From Tenacibaculum gallaicum (GTDB lineage Bacteria > Bacteroidota > Bacteroidia > Flavobacteriales > Flavobacteriaceae), in the NCBI RefSeq assembly GCF_003387615.1, contig NZ_QUNS01000003.1:188591-252590 (forward strand): a stretch of DNA of 64,000 nt. Direction: 5' to 3'. The notes below the pieces were generated by a model. That model had not been told where the DNA came from and made no database searches. It saw only the letters and a list, made by a program, of their open reading frames with translations. Made by a program: the position numbers and the translations under genes. Positions 19,184 to 27,389 of the stretch are shown in pieces (the stretch's first letter is position 1; each line of letters opens with the position of its first letter).

Positions 19184-19191
19184 TATATTTG
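19184..19191 (+). promoter_or_regulatory. Predicted -7 element for the first mini-ORF (leaderless)
   Basis: TATATTTG, exact TAnnTTTG match, with the ATG of the 44-codon ORF 6 bases downstream. Confidence 0.5.
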
Positions 19192-19197
19192 CTTTTT

Positions 19198-19332
19198 ATG
19201 AAAAAAATGAATTTACATATAGCACAAGAGCTTGTAAGCTTAACATGTGGTTTTCGTGGGAATCCTGATGAAGGAATCTTTCGAAAACGGACGTTGTATG
19301 TTTATTATAATGAAAACTCAAATATGATTTGA
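19198..19332 (+). CDS. Putative 44-residue peptide of unknown function
   Basis: ATG 19198 to TGA 19332. The peptide starts MKKMNLHIAQELVSL, has one Cys (TCGFRGNPDEG), a basic centre (FRKR) and an aromatic tail (LYVYYNENSNMI). A TAnnTTTG box sits 6 bases before the ATG and a strong terminator 21 bases after the stop, so this is a self-contained transcript of about 190 nt. I do not recognise the peptide. It could equally be a small RNA with an incidental ORF. Confidence 0.4.
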   Translation: MKKMNLHIAQELVSLTCGFRGNPDEGIFRKRTLYVYYNENSNMI

Positions 19333-19353
19333 TTATAAAAACTAATGATATAC

Positions 19354-19388
19354 AAAGCGTCCAAAATTAATTGGACGCTTTTTTTTAT
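19354..19388 (+). terminator. Intrinsic terminator after the first mini-ORF
   Basis: Stem AAAGCGTCCAA with TTGGACGCTTT, followed by a run of T. Confidence 0.85.
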
Positions 19389-19571
19389 ATTTTTTTTTGA
19401 AAAATGGAAATTTAATTTAAAACATACTAAAAACTCTTAATTGAACTCTAAGACACTAACGTACAAAACGTTACAAAAACACTACTTATCTGGATATTAT
19501 CCGGACAGCTCTCTCTTACCTTAAAAACAACCCAACTATCTGATTACCAATAAATTAAACACCTAAAACAC

Positions 19572-19601
19572 TTGTTTTATTGTAAAAATTCCGTATATTT
19601 G
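19572..19601 (+). promoter_or_regulatory. Strong Bacteroidota promoter for the second mini-ORF
   Basis: TTG at 19572-19574, exactly 19 bases, then TATATTTG at 19594-19601. Both boxes and the spacing match the consensus. Confidence 0.7.
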
Positions 19602-19645
19602 TACCATACTTATTAAAGTATATTAATAAATAATAATTTAAAACT

Positions 19646-19762
19646 ATGGTATTAACTAACATAAACAAAAGTATCAGCTTAGCTTATGGAAAAGGAGCTG
19701 ATTACAGAACAAAAAAAGACAAGGATGTTTATTGTGGAGCAAAATATTTAATGAGGAATTAG
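19646..19762 (+). CDS. Putative 38-residue peptide of unknown function
   Basis: ATG 19646 to TAG 19762. The peptide starts MVLTNINKSISLAYGKG, has a very basic middle (YRTKKDKD), one Cys (VYCGAKY) and ends LMRN. It lies between a consensus promoter (19572-19601) and a strong terminator (19790-19821), giving a discrete transcript of about 210 nt with a leader of roughly 40 nt that can form a small hairpin. It shares size, basic character and layout with the 19198 ORF, and weakly the order SL-x-x-G then a basic run, but true homology is not shown. Unknown function. Confidence 0.42.
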   Translation: MVLTNINKSISLAYGKGADYRTKKDKDVYCGAKYLMRN

Positions 19763-19789
19763 TAATTATTCTACACTTATATATAACAC

Positions 19790-19821
19790 AAAAGCGTCTT
19801 TTTAAAAAGACGCTTTTTTTT
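19790..19821 (+). terminator. Intrinsic terminator after the second mini-ORF
   Basis: Perfect 14-bp stem AAAAGCGTCTTTTT with AAAAAGACGCTTTT followed by T residues. It shares the AAAGCGTC core with the terminator at 19354. Confidence 0.85.
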
Positions 19822-19900
19822 ATTAAAAAACACATTTTTAACAAGTTAAAACTTGTGTAATTCGTTTTTTTTCACTATATTAAGAAGACAAATAAATGCT

Positions 19901-20008
19901 ATGAAAACATTAAAATTGCACATACTAAATGAAAAAGGACGTTTACTCATTAAACAAGGACGCTTACTAAAATTATCTTCATTATCTATAATGCTGTCAC
20001 TATTTTAG
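19901..20008 (+). CDS. Possible 35-residue basic peptide
   Basis: ATG 19901 to TAG 20008. The peptide starts MKTLKLHILNEKGRLL, repeats GRLL (positions 13-16 and 20-23, in GRLLIKQGRLLKL) and ends in a hydrophobic SLSIMLSLF. No consensus promoter was found just upstream; a weak hairpin follows at 20024-20050. Weakest of the three mini-ORFs and may be chance. Confidence 0.25.
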   Translation: MKTLKLHILNEKGRLLIKQGRLLKLSSLSIMLSLF

Positions 20009-20023
20009 AATTAAAAATCAACT

Positions 20024-20050
20024 AGCGTTCATTTCAAAATTGCAAACGCT
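20024..20050 (+). other. Weak hairpin downstream of the third mini-ORF
   Basis: AGCGTT at 20024-20029 pairs with AACGCT at 20045-20050 across a 15-base loop; no T run follows, so this is not a convincing terminator. Confidence 0.3.
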
Positions 20051-20061
20051 CCCTTTATGAC

Positions 20062-20280
20062 AAAGTAGAATTCCCTGAAGTCTGTTGTACTCAATAGGCC
20101 TTAGTAGTAACGCATCTTCATGAATTGATGTTTCAATCAATTTAATTCTACCTACTACCCAAACACTTGGGTTGGATGACTATTGCCTCATTAAAAAAAT
20201 GATGTAATACACACGAAAAATTTATTTCGATGCTATACGAGCCGCACATGCGGCTAGGAAAACTATTGTCAAAATTTAAA
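20062..20280 (+). ncRNA. Hairpin-rich noncoding stretch, candidate structured RNA or 5' leader
   Basis: No ORF of note occurs here. Pairings seen on the plus strand: GTAGAATT (20065-20072) with AATTCTAC (20144-20151) enclosing AATTGAT/ATCAATT (20123-20142); ACCCAA/TTGGGT (20157-20172); CGAAA/TTTCG (20214-20229); and AGCCGC/GCGGCT with a 4-base loop (20240-20255), which is strikingly GC-rich for this genome. The stretch ends about 10 bases before the small lipoprotein gene, so it may be its leader or a separate small RNA. It does not match a riboswitch class I can name. Confidence 0.35.
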
Positions 20281-20290
20281 AATTGAAATT

Positions 20291-20515
20291 ATGAGAACTT
20301 TAAAATTTACACTACTAATAAGCACGTTATTTTTGTTAACTACAAGTTGTACAGACTTAACAGAAGATATTGTACCAAACAACACTGTTAACCAAACAGA
20401 ATTAATTACAAGTACTAATGTACCTACCGATGGTACCAGCGATGACGGTACTGGAACTACCGACCTTGATACAGGTGGTACTGAAAACGATAACGATGGA
20501 GGTAAAGGAAATTAA
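20291..20515 (+). CDS. Small acidic lipoprotein, unknown function
   Basis: The protein has 74 residues. MRTLKFTLLISTLFLLTTSC is a lipoprotein signal with lipobox LTTSC. The mature part of 55 residues is Thr, Asp and Gly-rich, low in complexity (DGTSDDGTGTTDLDTGG) and ends in GGKGN. No domain is recognisable; it looks disordered and surface or periplasm-exposed. It has its own terminator 17 bases after the stop and is preceded by the hairpin-rich 20062-20280 stretch. The histidine kinase gene follows after the terminator. Confidence 0.7.
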   Translation: MRTLKFTLLISTLFLLTTSCTDLTEDIVPNNTVNQTELITSTNVPTDGTSDDGTGTTDLDTGGTENDNDGGKGN

Positions 20516-20531
20516 CCTTTATCAATAAGCT

Positions 20532-20569
20532 AAGCCTTTAACTTTTTGTTAAGGGCTTTTTTTTTAGAT
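20532..20569 (+). terminator. Intrinsic terminator after the small lipoprotein gene
   Basis: AAGCCTTTAAC pairs with GTTAAGGGCTT (one G-U pair) over a TTTTT loop, followed by nine T. Confidence 0.85.
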
Positions 20570-20591
20570 TTGTTTACTCTATAAAATTAAG

Positions 20592-22601
20592 ATGATAAAA
20601 GATTTTATTCTATTTTTTTTGTTAATTCTATTCTCTAAAAATTGCTTAGGAAACAACGTCGACTTTAAATTAGTTCAGAACGATAGTATTAATATTTGGA
20701 TTAACAATTCCAGAAGTAAAAAATTGGAAGTTAATGACAAAAAAAAACTTCTTTTTAAGGCATATCAAAACATATTAAGCTACAATTTAAACAAACCTCT
20801 TGAATTAAGCTCTATAGCTTATGAATATTATAAACTAAAAGATACATCGTTATTTAAAGAAGTTAATAATAAAGCTATAAAAATTTCTCGAAAAGTGAAA
20901 AACTATTATGCTCTAGGTGATGCTTATTGGAATTTCGCTACATATTATGTTAGAAAACAAAACTACCCTAAAGCATACTATCATTTTAATAAAGGATATG
21001 ACGCTTTTGATAAAGGAAGCCATAAATATGAAAAAGGAAAAATGTTATTTGGTATGGCTCACATTAAAGGAAGGTATAGAGATTACTATGGAGGAGAAAA
21101 CTTGACTATTAAAGCTATTAAAATTTTTAAACTTCTAAACAAAAACAAAGATCTTTATATATCTTACAACCAACTTGCATTATTGCAAGCAGACGTTAAA
21201 GAATATGATAAAGCTCTATTTTATTACAATAAATCTCTTGATTACTTTTCTAAAATAAAAGATAAAAAGAATATCTATTTAGGCAGTTATAACAACATAG
21301 GTAATATATTCAGGGAAAGAGGTAATTATAGAGATGCAATTAAAACTTATAAAAAAGATTTAGATAAAAAAATAAAACCTCTTCATTATGCTACCCTTCT
21401 TGACAACATAGCATACACTAAACTTCTTCTAAAAGACACCACAGAACTTGAAAAATCTTTTTTTAAAGCTTTAACTATTAGAGATAGTTTAGGTAATAAA
21501 ACAGCTATTTTAGCTTCGAATATTCATATTTCAGATTATTACAAATACATAAAAGACACCACAAAAGCGCTACAATATGCCAAAGAAGCTAATTTATTAG
21601 CTAAAGAGTTAAAAAATGGAAGAGATTATTTAACTACATTAAATCAACTCGCCAACTTAGACAAACAAAATTCTAAAAAATACTTAGATCGTTATATTGT
21701 GTTTAACGACAGCTTAATTAGTGCTGAACGAAGAATACAAAACAAGTTTACGCGTATTGAGTTTGAAACAGATGAATATATTGAAGAAACCGAGCGTTTA
21801 AGTCAACAACGTATATGGATTATAGTAACTAGTTTTGCGGGTCTGTTAGTTCTTAGCCTACTATATTTTTTACGTGTACAAAAAGTAAGGAACGAAAAAT
21901 TAAAACTAGAAGCGGAACAACAAAAAGCTAATGAAGAAGTGTATGTATTAACACTACAACAACAAGCTAAGTTAGAAGAAGAACGTGTTAACGAACGTAA
22001 CCGTATTTCAGCAGAACTACACGATGGTGTTTTAGGAAAACTTTTCGGTACTCGGGTAAACCTTGGTTTTTTAGCTATGCAAATGAAACCTGAAACCCAA
22101 GAAAAACATCAAGCTTTTTTAGACGAATTACAAGAGATAGAAAAGGAAATTAGAGATGTTTCTCACAGATTAAGTGATAATTTTGATAGCACTAATATTA
22201 ACTTTACAACAATTTTAACACAACTTTTAAAAGACAGGAGCGTCATTGGTAACTTTACTTATCAATTTGATTTTGATAAAACTATCCCTTGGAGCGAAAT
22301 TAGCGAGGTTACAAAAGCCAATGTATATCGTATCATTCAAGAAGCTTTACAAAACATTATTAAGCATGCTAAGGCAAAAAATGTTACCTTAGACGTTTCT
22401 TTTAAGAAAAAAGAGCTCATTATTTCGTTAAAAGACGACGGAATTGGTTTTAATACCGAGAAAAAGAAAAAGGGAATTGGTATAAAAAATATTACAGCAA
22501 GGGTACAAAAACTAGGTGGTAATTTAGAGTTTTTTTCTAAAGAAAACCAAGGAACTACACTTGTTATTATAACCCCTTTTAATACTAAAAATGGAAAGTA
22601 A
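20592..22601 (+). CDS. TPR-containing sensor histidine kinase (HisKA_3/NarX-like)
   Basis: The protein has 669 residues: a signal peptide (FILFFLLILFSKNCLG), TPR repeats from about 70 to 380 (YDKALFYYNKSLDYF, YRDAIKTYKKDLD), one membrane span near 406-428 (IWIIVTSFAGLLVLSLLYFL), a short coiled coil, then HisKA_3 with the phospho-acceptor His477 in ISAELHDGVLGKLFG. The ATPase domain has VYRIIQEALQNIIKHAKAKN, DDGIGFN and GIGIKNITARVQKLGG. TPR repeats are periplasmic by topology. It should autophosphorylate and pass phosphate to the response regulator encoded next, with which it overlaps by 11 bases. Signal unknown. Confidence 0.92.
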   Translation: MIKDFILFFLLILFSKNCLGNNVDFKLVQNDSINIWINNSRSKKLEVNDKKKLLFKAYQNILSYNLNKPLELSSIAYEYYKLKDTSLFKEVNNKAIKISRKVKNYYALGDAYWNFATYYVRKQNYPKAYYHFNKGYDAFDKGSHKYEKGKMLFGMAHIKGRYRDYYGGENLTIKAIKIFKLLNKNKDLYISYNQLALLQADVKEYDKALFYYNKSLDYFSKIKDKKNIYLGSYNNIGNIFRERGNYRDAIKTYKKDLDKKIKPLHYATLLDNIAYTKLLLKDTTELEKSFFKALTIRDSLGNKTAILASNIHISDYYKYIKDTTKALQYAKEANLLAKELKNGRDYLTTLNQLANLDKQNSKKYLDRYIVFNDSLISAERRIQNKFTRIEFETDEYIEETERLSQQRIWIIVTSFAGLLVLSLLYFLRVQKVRNEKLKLEAEQQKANEEVYVLTLQQQAKLEEERVNERNRISAELHDGVLGKLFGTRVNLGFLAMQMKPETQEKHQAFLDELQEIEKEIRDVSHRLSDNFDSTNINFTTILTQLLKDRSVIGNFTYQFDFDKTIPWSEISEVTKANVYRIIQEALQNIIKHAKAKNVTLDVSFKKKELIISLKDDGIGFNTEKKKKGIGIKNITARVQKLGGNLEFFSKENQGTTLVIITPFNTKNGK

Positions 22602-23274
22602 AAAGTATAACGCTTTAATAATTGACGATCACCCCTTAATATCAGAAGCCTACAAAAGTGCTTTTGCTTATATTGAAAGTCAAAATAAAAATGTTTCTTT
22701 TCAGGTACAAATAGCAAATAACTGCGGTACTGCCGATGAAATTATAGAAACGTATTCTTCTTCTAATCGATCTATTGAAATTATTTTTTTAGATATTAGT
22801 TTACCTCCTCTAGAAGAAAAAGGTATTTTATCTGGTGAGGATTTAGGTTTGATTATAAACGAAAAGCTTCCTGAGTCTAAAATTATTATCTCCACTACTT
22901 TTAACGATAATTATCGAGTACATAGCATTTTAAAAAACGTAAATCCTGATGGTTTCTTAGTTAAAAATGACATTACCCCTGTAGAGTTAGTTCATGCTAT
23001 TGAAGAAGTACTTAGCGACCCTCCATATTATAGTAAGACTGTAATGAAAATGCTGAGAAGTCAAGTTTCTAATGAGTACTTTTTAGATGATTTGGATCGA
23101 AAAATTTTGTATGAATTATCTATTGGTAATCGTGTAAATAAATTACCTAACATCTTACCCTTATCATTAGCTGCTGTACAAAAAAGAAAACGACAAATGG
23201 CTAAAATATTTGAGGTTGATAACTCTGATGATCGCGATTTGATTTTAATAGCAAAAGAAAAAGGATTCTTATAA
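22591..23274 (+). CDS. Response regulator with receiver and LuxR-like helix-turn-helix
   Basis: The protein has 227 residues. The receiver domain has the acidic pair in LIIDDHPL (residues about 9-12), the phospho-acceptor Asp68 in IIFLDISLPP, and the conserved Lys in DGFLVKND near 126. The C-terminal 60 residues (LDRKILYELSIGNRVNKLPNI, AVQKRKRQMAKIF) look like a LuxR/NarL-type DNA-binding helix-turn-helix, somewhat diverged. The start overlaps the kinase gene by 11 bases, giving a cognate two-component pair. The stop codon lies within a bidirectional terminator. Targets unknown; the acs/aldehyde module next door is transcribed toward it. Confidence 0.92.
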   Translation: MESKKYNALIIDDHPLISEAYKSAFAYIESQNKNVSFQVQIANNCGTADEIIETYSSSNRSIEIIFLDISLPPLEEKGILSGEDLGLIINEKLPESKIIISTTFNDNYRVHSILKNVNPDGFLVKNDITPVELVHAIEEVLSDPPYYSKTVMKMLRSQVSNEYFLDDLDRKILYELSIGNRVNKLPNILPLSLAAVQKRKRQMAKIFEVDNSDDRDLILIAKEKGFL

Positions 23275-23286
23275 GAATCCCTTTTT
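23258..23286. terminator. Bidirectional terminator between the response regulator and acs
   Basis: GGATTCTTATAAGAATCC is a perfect 18-base palindrome flanked by A and T runs. It serves both convergent genes and contains the response regulator stop codon (23272-23274). Confidence 0.8.
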
Positions 23287-23293
23287 CACTATT

Positions 23294-25201
23294 TTACAAT
23301 CTGTTATCAATTATACTTTGTACTACTTCAGGATTTAAGAGTGTAGAAACATCTCCTAAATTATCTAATTCATTATGTGCAATTTTTCGAAGAATACGAC
23401 GCATAATTTTTCCTGAACGTGTTTTAGGCAGTCCTTCTGTAAACTGAATTTTATCCAACTTCGCTATCGGACCAATATGCTCCGTAATAATTTGATTTAT
23501 CTCTTTACGTAAGTTATCTTGATTTCTTACTTCTCCTGTTTCTTTCAAAATAACATAACCATATAAAGCGTTTCCTTTTACTTCGTGTGGAAAACCAACT
23601 ATAGCACTTTCTGCTACTGCAGGATGCTCATTGATGGCATCTTCTATAGGTGCAGTTCCTAAGTTATGTCCTGAAACAATAATTACATCATCTACCCTAC
23701 CTGTAATTCGGTAATAGCCTACCTCATCACGAAGTGCTCCATCACCAGTAAAATACATATCATCAAATGCTGAGAAATATGTTTCTTTATAACGCTGATG
23801 GTTTCCCCATATAGTTCTTGCCATAGATGGCCAAGGATACTTTATACATAATCTTCCGTCAACCTGATTTCCTTTTACTTCTTTTCCGTTTTCATCCATC
23901 AATGCTATTTGAATTCCTGGTAAAGGCAATGTTGCATAAGTTGGTTTTGTTGGAGTAATGTAAGGTAAAGGAGAAATCATAATTCCACCAGTTTCAGTTT
24001 GCCACCAAGTATCTACAATTGGGCTTTTCTTTTTTCCAACATTATCATTATACCAGTGCCATGCTTCTTCGTTTATAGGTTCTCCTACCGTTCCTAGCAC
24101 TTTTACTGATGAAAGATTATGGCTATCAACAAATTCTAAATTCTCTTTCGCTAATGCTCTAATTGCTGTGGGTGCTGTATAAAATTGATTTATGTTGTGC
24201 TTTTCTACAATTTCCCAAAAACGACCGAAATCTGGATAGCTAGGAACTCCTTCAAACATTACAGTTGTTGCTCCGTTTGCTAACGGACCATACACAATAT
24301 AACTATGCCCTGTAATCCAACCAATATCTGCGGTACACCAATACACATCATTTTCTTTATAATTGAAAACATTTTTAAACGTATATGCTGTATATACCAT
24401 ATAACCAGCTGTAGTATGTAACATTCCTTTTGGACTTCCTGTTGAGCCAGAAGTATATAAAATGAATAATGGATCTTCAGCATCCATAATCTCTGGAACA
24501 CAATCTTGATAGGCTTCTTCTAATAAAGGTTCTAACCACTTATCTCGTCCTTCTTTTAATTGAATATCTGAATTAATTCTTTTAGCAACTAATACATTTT
24601 CTATAGTAGGACAATTTTCTAATGCCTCATCAACAATACTTTTTAAATCAATTGTTTTAGCTCCTCTATAAGAACCATCTGAAGTAATTACCATTTTTGC
24701 TTCGCAATCATTAACTCTAGTAGCTAATGCTGTTGACGAAAATCCTGCAAAAACAACCGAATGCACTGCTCCAATTCGAGCACAAGCTAAAACTGAAATA
24801 GCCAATTCTGGAATCATTGGTAAGTAGATACAAACTCTATCTCCTTTTTTAATTCCATGGTCTTTTAACACATTAGCAAATTTACAAACACGCTTGTGTA
24901 ATTCTTTATAAGATATGTGTTGGGCTTCTTCTTTTGGGTTATTAGGTTCGAATAAAATAGCTGTTTTATCTCCTCTAATATGCAAATGACGATCTATACA
25001 ATTCTCTGTAATGTTTAGCTTTGCTCCTTCAAACCATTTAAATTCGGTTTTATCAAAATCATAATCTAAAACGGTATCCCATTTTTTTTTCCAAACAAAG
25101 TGTTCTTCTGCTATTTCTTCCCAAAATAATTCTGGATTTCTTACTGACTTTCTATATACTTGAAAATATTCTTCTAGATTTTTTACGTGGTAGTTACTCA
25201 T
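23294..25201 (-). CDS. acs: Acetyl-CoA synthetase
   Basis: The protein has 635 residues, normal for AMP-forming acetate-CoA ligase. It shows the N-terminal ACAS region (FWEEIAEEHFVW), the P-loop LFILYTSGSTGSPKGMLHTT, WCTADIGWITGHSYIVYGPL, VDTWWQTETGG, YFTGDGALRDEVGYYRITGRVDDVI, and the C-terminal TRSGKIMRRILRKIA with the Lys that is acetylated in family members. It converts acetate, ATP and CoA into acetyl-CoA in the cytoplasm. Neighbours on the same strand are DUF779 and an aldehyde dehydrogenase, so it may salvage acetate made from acetaldehyde. Confidence 0.97.
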   Translation of the reverse strand: MSNYHVKNLEEYFQVYRKSVRNPELFWEEIAEEHFVWKKKWDTVLDYDFDKTEFKWFEGAKLNITENCIDRHLHIRGDKTAILFEPNNPKEEAQHISYKELHKRVCKFANVLKDHGIKKGDRVCIYLPMIPELAISVLACARIGAVHSVVFAGFSSTALATRVNDCEAKMVITSDGSYRGAKTIDLKSIVDEALENCPTIENVLVAKRINSDIQLKEGRDKWLEPLLEEAYQDCVPEIMDAEDPLFILYTSGSTGSPKGMLHTTAGYMVYTAYTFKNVFNYKENDVYWCTADIGWITGHSYIVYGPLANGATTVMFEGVPSYPDFGRFWEIVEKHNINQFYTAPTAIRALAKENLEFVDSHNLSSVKVLGTVGEPINEEAWHWYNDNVGKKKSPIVDTWWQTETGGIMISPLPYITPTKPTYATLPLPGIQIALMDENGKEVKGNQVDGRLCIKYPWPSMARTIWGNHQRYKETYFSAFDDMYFTGDGALRDEVGYYRITGRVDDVIIVSGHNLGTAPIEDAINEHPAVAESAIVGFPHEVKGNALYGYVILKETGEVRNQDNLRKEINQIITEHIGPIAKLDKIQFTEGLPKTRSGKIMRRILRKIAHNELDNLGDVSTLLNPEVVQSIIDNRL

Positions 25202-25292
25202 TCTTATACTTCTTTTATTTTAGCTAAAGCTACTAAAATAAATCATTTTTAATTGTTTATCAACTTATTGGTTCTTCTTCTTAAAACATATG

Positions 25293-25634
25293 CTACTCTT
25301 CATCCTCTTGCTGCAATAAACGTGAACGCACAATAAAACGAACTCCTAAAGGAATTTCTAACGAAAAACTTGATCCTCTTCCTTCAGTTACATCAATGGT
25401 TAAGTGCGTGTGCTTCCAGTATTCATATTGATCTTTATTCATATAAAAAGGAACTTCATCTAACACACCTAACAAAATATCACTTTCATCTAAATACATT
25501 TCATCTTTAGGAAAAATCATTGGTGATGAACCATCACAACACCCTCCACTTTGATGAAAAATTAATTCATCGTGTTGCTTTTTTAGTTTTTCAACTATTT
25601 CTTTTGCTGCATCTGTTATTGCTACTCTTTGCAT
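25293..25634 (-). CDS. DUF779 family protein linked to aldehyde dehydrogenase
   Basis: The protein has 113 residues with the family hallmarks FHQSGGCCDGSSPMIFP near residues 27-43 and the centre DVLLGVLDEVPFYM-like DILLGVLDEVPFYM, then LTIDVTEGRGSSFSLE. The two adjacent Cys suggest metal or redox chemistry, but the biochemical role of DUF779 is not established. In many bacteria DUF779 genes sit next to ExaC-type aldehyde dehydrogenases, as here (56 bp). A perfect 15-bp inverted repeat lies between the two genes. Confidence 0.88.
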   Translation of the reverse strand: MQRVAITDAAKEIVEKLKKQHDELIFHQSGGCCDGSSPMIFPKDEMYLDESDILLGVLDEVPFYMNKDQYEYWKHTHLTIDVTEGRGSSFSLEIPLGVRFIVRSRLLQQEDEE

Positions 25635-25652
25635 ATTATATTTTTTAATTAC

Positions 25653-25683
25653 AAAATACTGAGCTTTAAAAGCTCAGTATTTT
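25653..25683 (-). other. Intercistronic hairpin between aldehyde dehydrogenase and DUF779 genes
   Basis: AAAATACTGAGCTTT pairs perfectly with AAAGCTCAGTATTTT. It lies just after the dehydrogenase stop and before the DUF779 start. On the coding strand the tail is TTTTG, so it may act as a partial terminator or an mRNA-stabilising element. Confidence 0.65.
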
Positions 25684-25690
25684 CAAACAA

Positions 25691-27190
25691 CTAAAAGAAC
25701 CCTAACTTGTTTTTATCATACGATATCAACATGTTCTTAGTTTGACGATAGTGATCCATCATCATTAAGTGGGTTTCTCTACCAAATCCTGATTTTTTAT
25801 ATCCTCCAAATGGTGCATGCGCTGGATAAGCATGGTAACAATTTACCCAAACTCTTCCTGCTTTAATAGCTCTTGGAATTTGATATAACTGATGTGCATC
25901 TCGTGTCCACACTCCTGCTCCTAATCCGTACATCGTATCATTTGCTATTTCTAACGCTTCAGCTTCGTCTTTAAACTTTGTCACACACACAACAGGTCCA
26001 AAAATTTCCTCTTGAAATACACGCATCTTATTGTGTCCTTCTAGAATAGTTGGTTTAATATAAAATCCATTTGCCAACTCTCCTTCTAGTATATTGGCTT
26101 CTCCTCCACATAGCACTTTCGCTCCTTCCTCTTTTCCTATTTTAATATACGCTTGAATTTTTTCATATTGATCGTTTGACGCTTGCGCACCTACCATCGT
26201 ATTTACATCATACGGACTGTTTTGTACAATTGCTTCTGTTCTTGCCACCACTCGCTCCATAAACTTATCATAAATATCTTCTTGTACTAAAATACGTGAA
26301 GGACAGGTACAAACTTCTCCTTGATTAAAAGCAAATAACACCGCTCCTTCAATTGCTTTATCTAAAAATACATCGTCTTCATCCATTACACTATTAAAGA
26401 AAATATTTGGAGACTTACCTCCTAACTCCATCGTTACTGGGTTTAAATTTTTAGAAGCGTATTGCATGATTAACTGTCCTGTAGTAGTTTCTCCTGTAAA
26501 TGCTACTTTATCAATTCTTGGGCTTGATGCTAATGGTTTTCCTGTCTCTGGACCAAAACCATGTATTACATTAATAACCCCTGGAGGAAAAACATCCGCT
26601 ATTTTTTCCATTAACAATGTTGCTGATGACGGAGTTTGCTCTGCTGGTTTTAATATTACACAGTTACCTGTAGCTAATGCTGGTGGCAACTTCCACGACA
26701 ACATTAAAAGAGGAAAGTTCCAAGGAATAATTTGCCCCACAACCCCTAAAGGTTCTTTAATGTTCATTGATAAGGTATTTTGGTCAAGCTCGGTAGCACT
26801 ACCCTCTTCTGCTCTAATTGCTGCAGCAAAATAACGCCAATGATCTGCCGCTAAAGGAACATCTGCATTTAATGTTTCTCGTATTGGCTTTCCATTATCA
26901 CAGGTTTCTACTAATGCAAACTCTTCTAAATTTGCCTCAATAATATCTGCTACTTTATTTAATAAAGATGCTCGTTCTGCAGCTGAAGTGTTTCCCCAGC
27001 TTTCCTTGGCTGCGTTTGCTGCATCCAATGCTAATTCAACATCTTCTTTTTGTGATCTAGGATATTTTGCTATAATGCTATTATCAATTGGAGATGTATT
27101 TTCAAAATATTCTCCTCCTAATGGAGACACAAACTTTCCATTGATAAAATTTGCATACGTGTCTTTAAATTTTGGTTTCGTGTAACTCAT
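25691..27190 (-). CDS. ExaC/AldB-type NAD-dependent aldehyde dehydrogenase
   Basis: The protein has 499 residues. Motifs: cofactor site [48 protein letters not shown] Rossmann signature, catalytic Glu in [17 protein letters not shown] MELGGKSPN, catalytic Cys in [12 protein letters not shown], and EEIFGPVV. The CTCPSR form is typical of acetaldehyde/chloroacetaldehyde dehydrogenases in the ExaC/AldB branch. It oxidises aldehyde to acid in the cytoplasm. DUF779 follows, acs lies further down, and an AraC-type regulator is divergent upstream. Substrate assignment to acetaldehyde is by family. Confidence 0.92.
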   Translation of the reverse strand: MSYTKPKFKDTYANFINGKFVSPLGGEYFENTSPIDNSIIAKYPRSQKEDVELALDAANAAKESWGNTSAAERASLLNKVADIIEANLEEFALVETCDNGKPIRETLNADVPLAADHWRYFAAAIRAEEGSATELDQNTLSMNIKEPLGVVGQIIPWNFPLLMLSWKLPPALATGNCVILKPAEQTPSSATLLMEKIADVFPPGVINVIHGFGPETGKPLASSPRIDKVAFTGETTTGQLIMQYASKNLNPVTMELGGKSPNIFFNSVMDEDDVFLDKAIEGAVLFAFNQGEVCTCPSRILVQEDIYDKFMERVVARTEAIVQNSPYDVNTMVGAQASNDQYEKIQAYIKIGKEEGAKVLCGGEANILEGELANGFYIKPTILEGHNKMRVFQEEIFGPVVCVTKFKDEAEALEIANDTMYGLGAGVWTRDAHQLYQIPRAIKAGRVWVNCYHAYPAHAPFGGYKKSGFGRETHLMMMDHYRQTKNMLISYDKNKLGFF

Positions 27191-27389
27191 AAAACTTTGT
27201 ATTTTTGTTTTTTACTTAAATCAACTATCGAAATAACACTTCCTTAATTAACACATGTTAAAAATGAATATTTCGTAATTTTTGTAAAATTAAAATATCA
27301 TATAGTCAATATATTGAACGTATTTATTAAATTGTAACACATATCTATTATCTTAAAAAATACATAGATAGAATTTTGTACTATTGATT

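Noticed and set aside
19265..19286. CTGATGA followed by CGAAA, like a hammerhead ribozyme core
   Set aside because: The needed stem I and a sound stem II are absent, and the base after the stem III U is G, which breaks the NUH cleavage rule.
20225..20262. GAGCCGCACATGCGGCT as a group II intron domain V remnant
   Set aside because: The stem is too short, lacks the domain V bulge, and no reverse transcriptase or 5' GUGYG motif is near.
20062..20280. Possible 6S RNA (CCTGA and TTGTAC words near the 5' part)
   Set aside because: The long closing stem would enclose only about 90 bases, and the overall shape does not match the 6S hairpin with a large central bulge.
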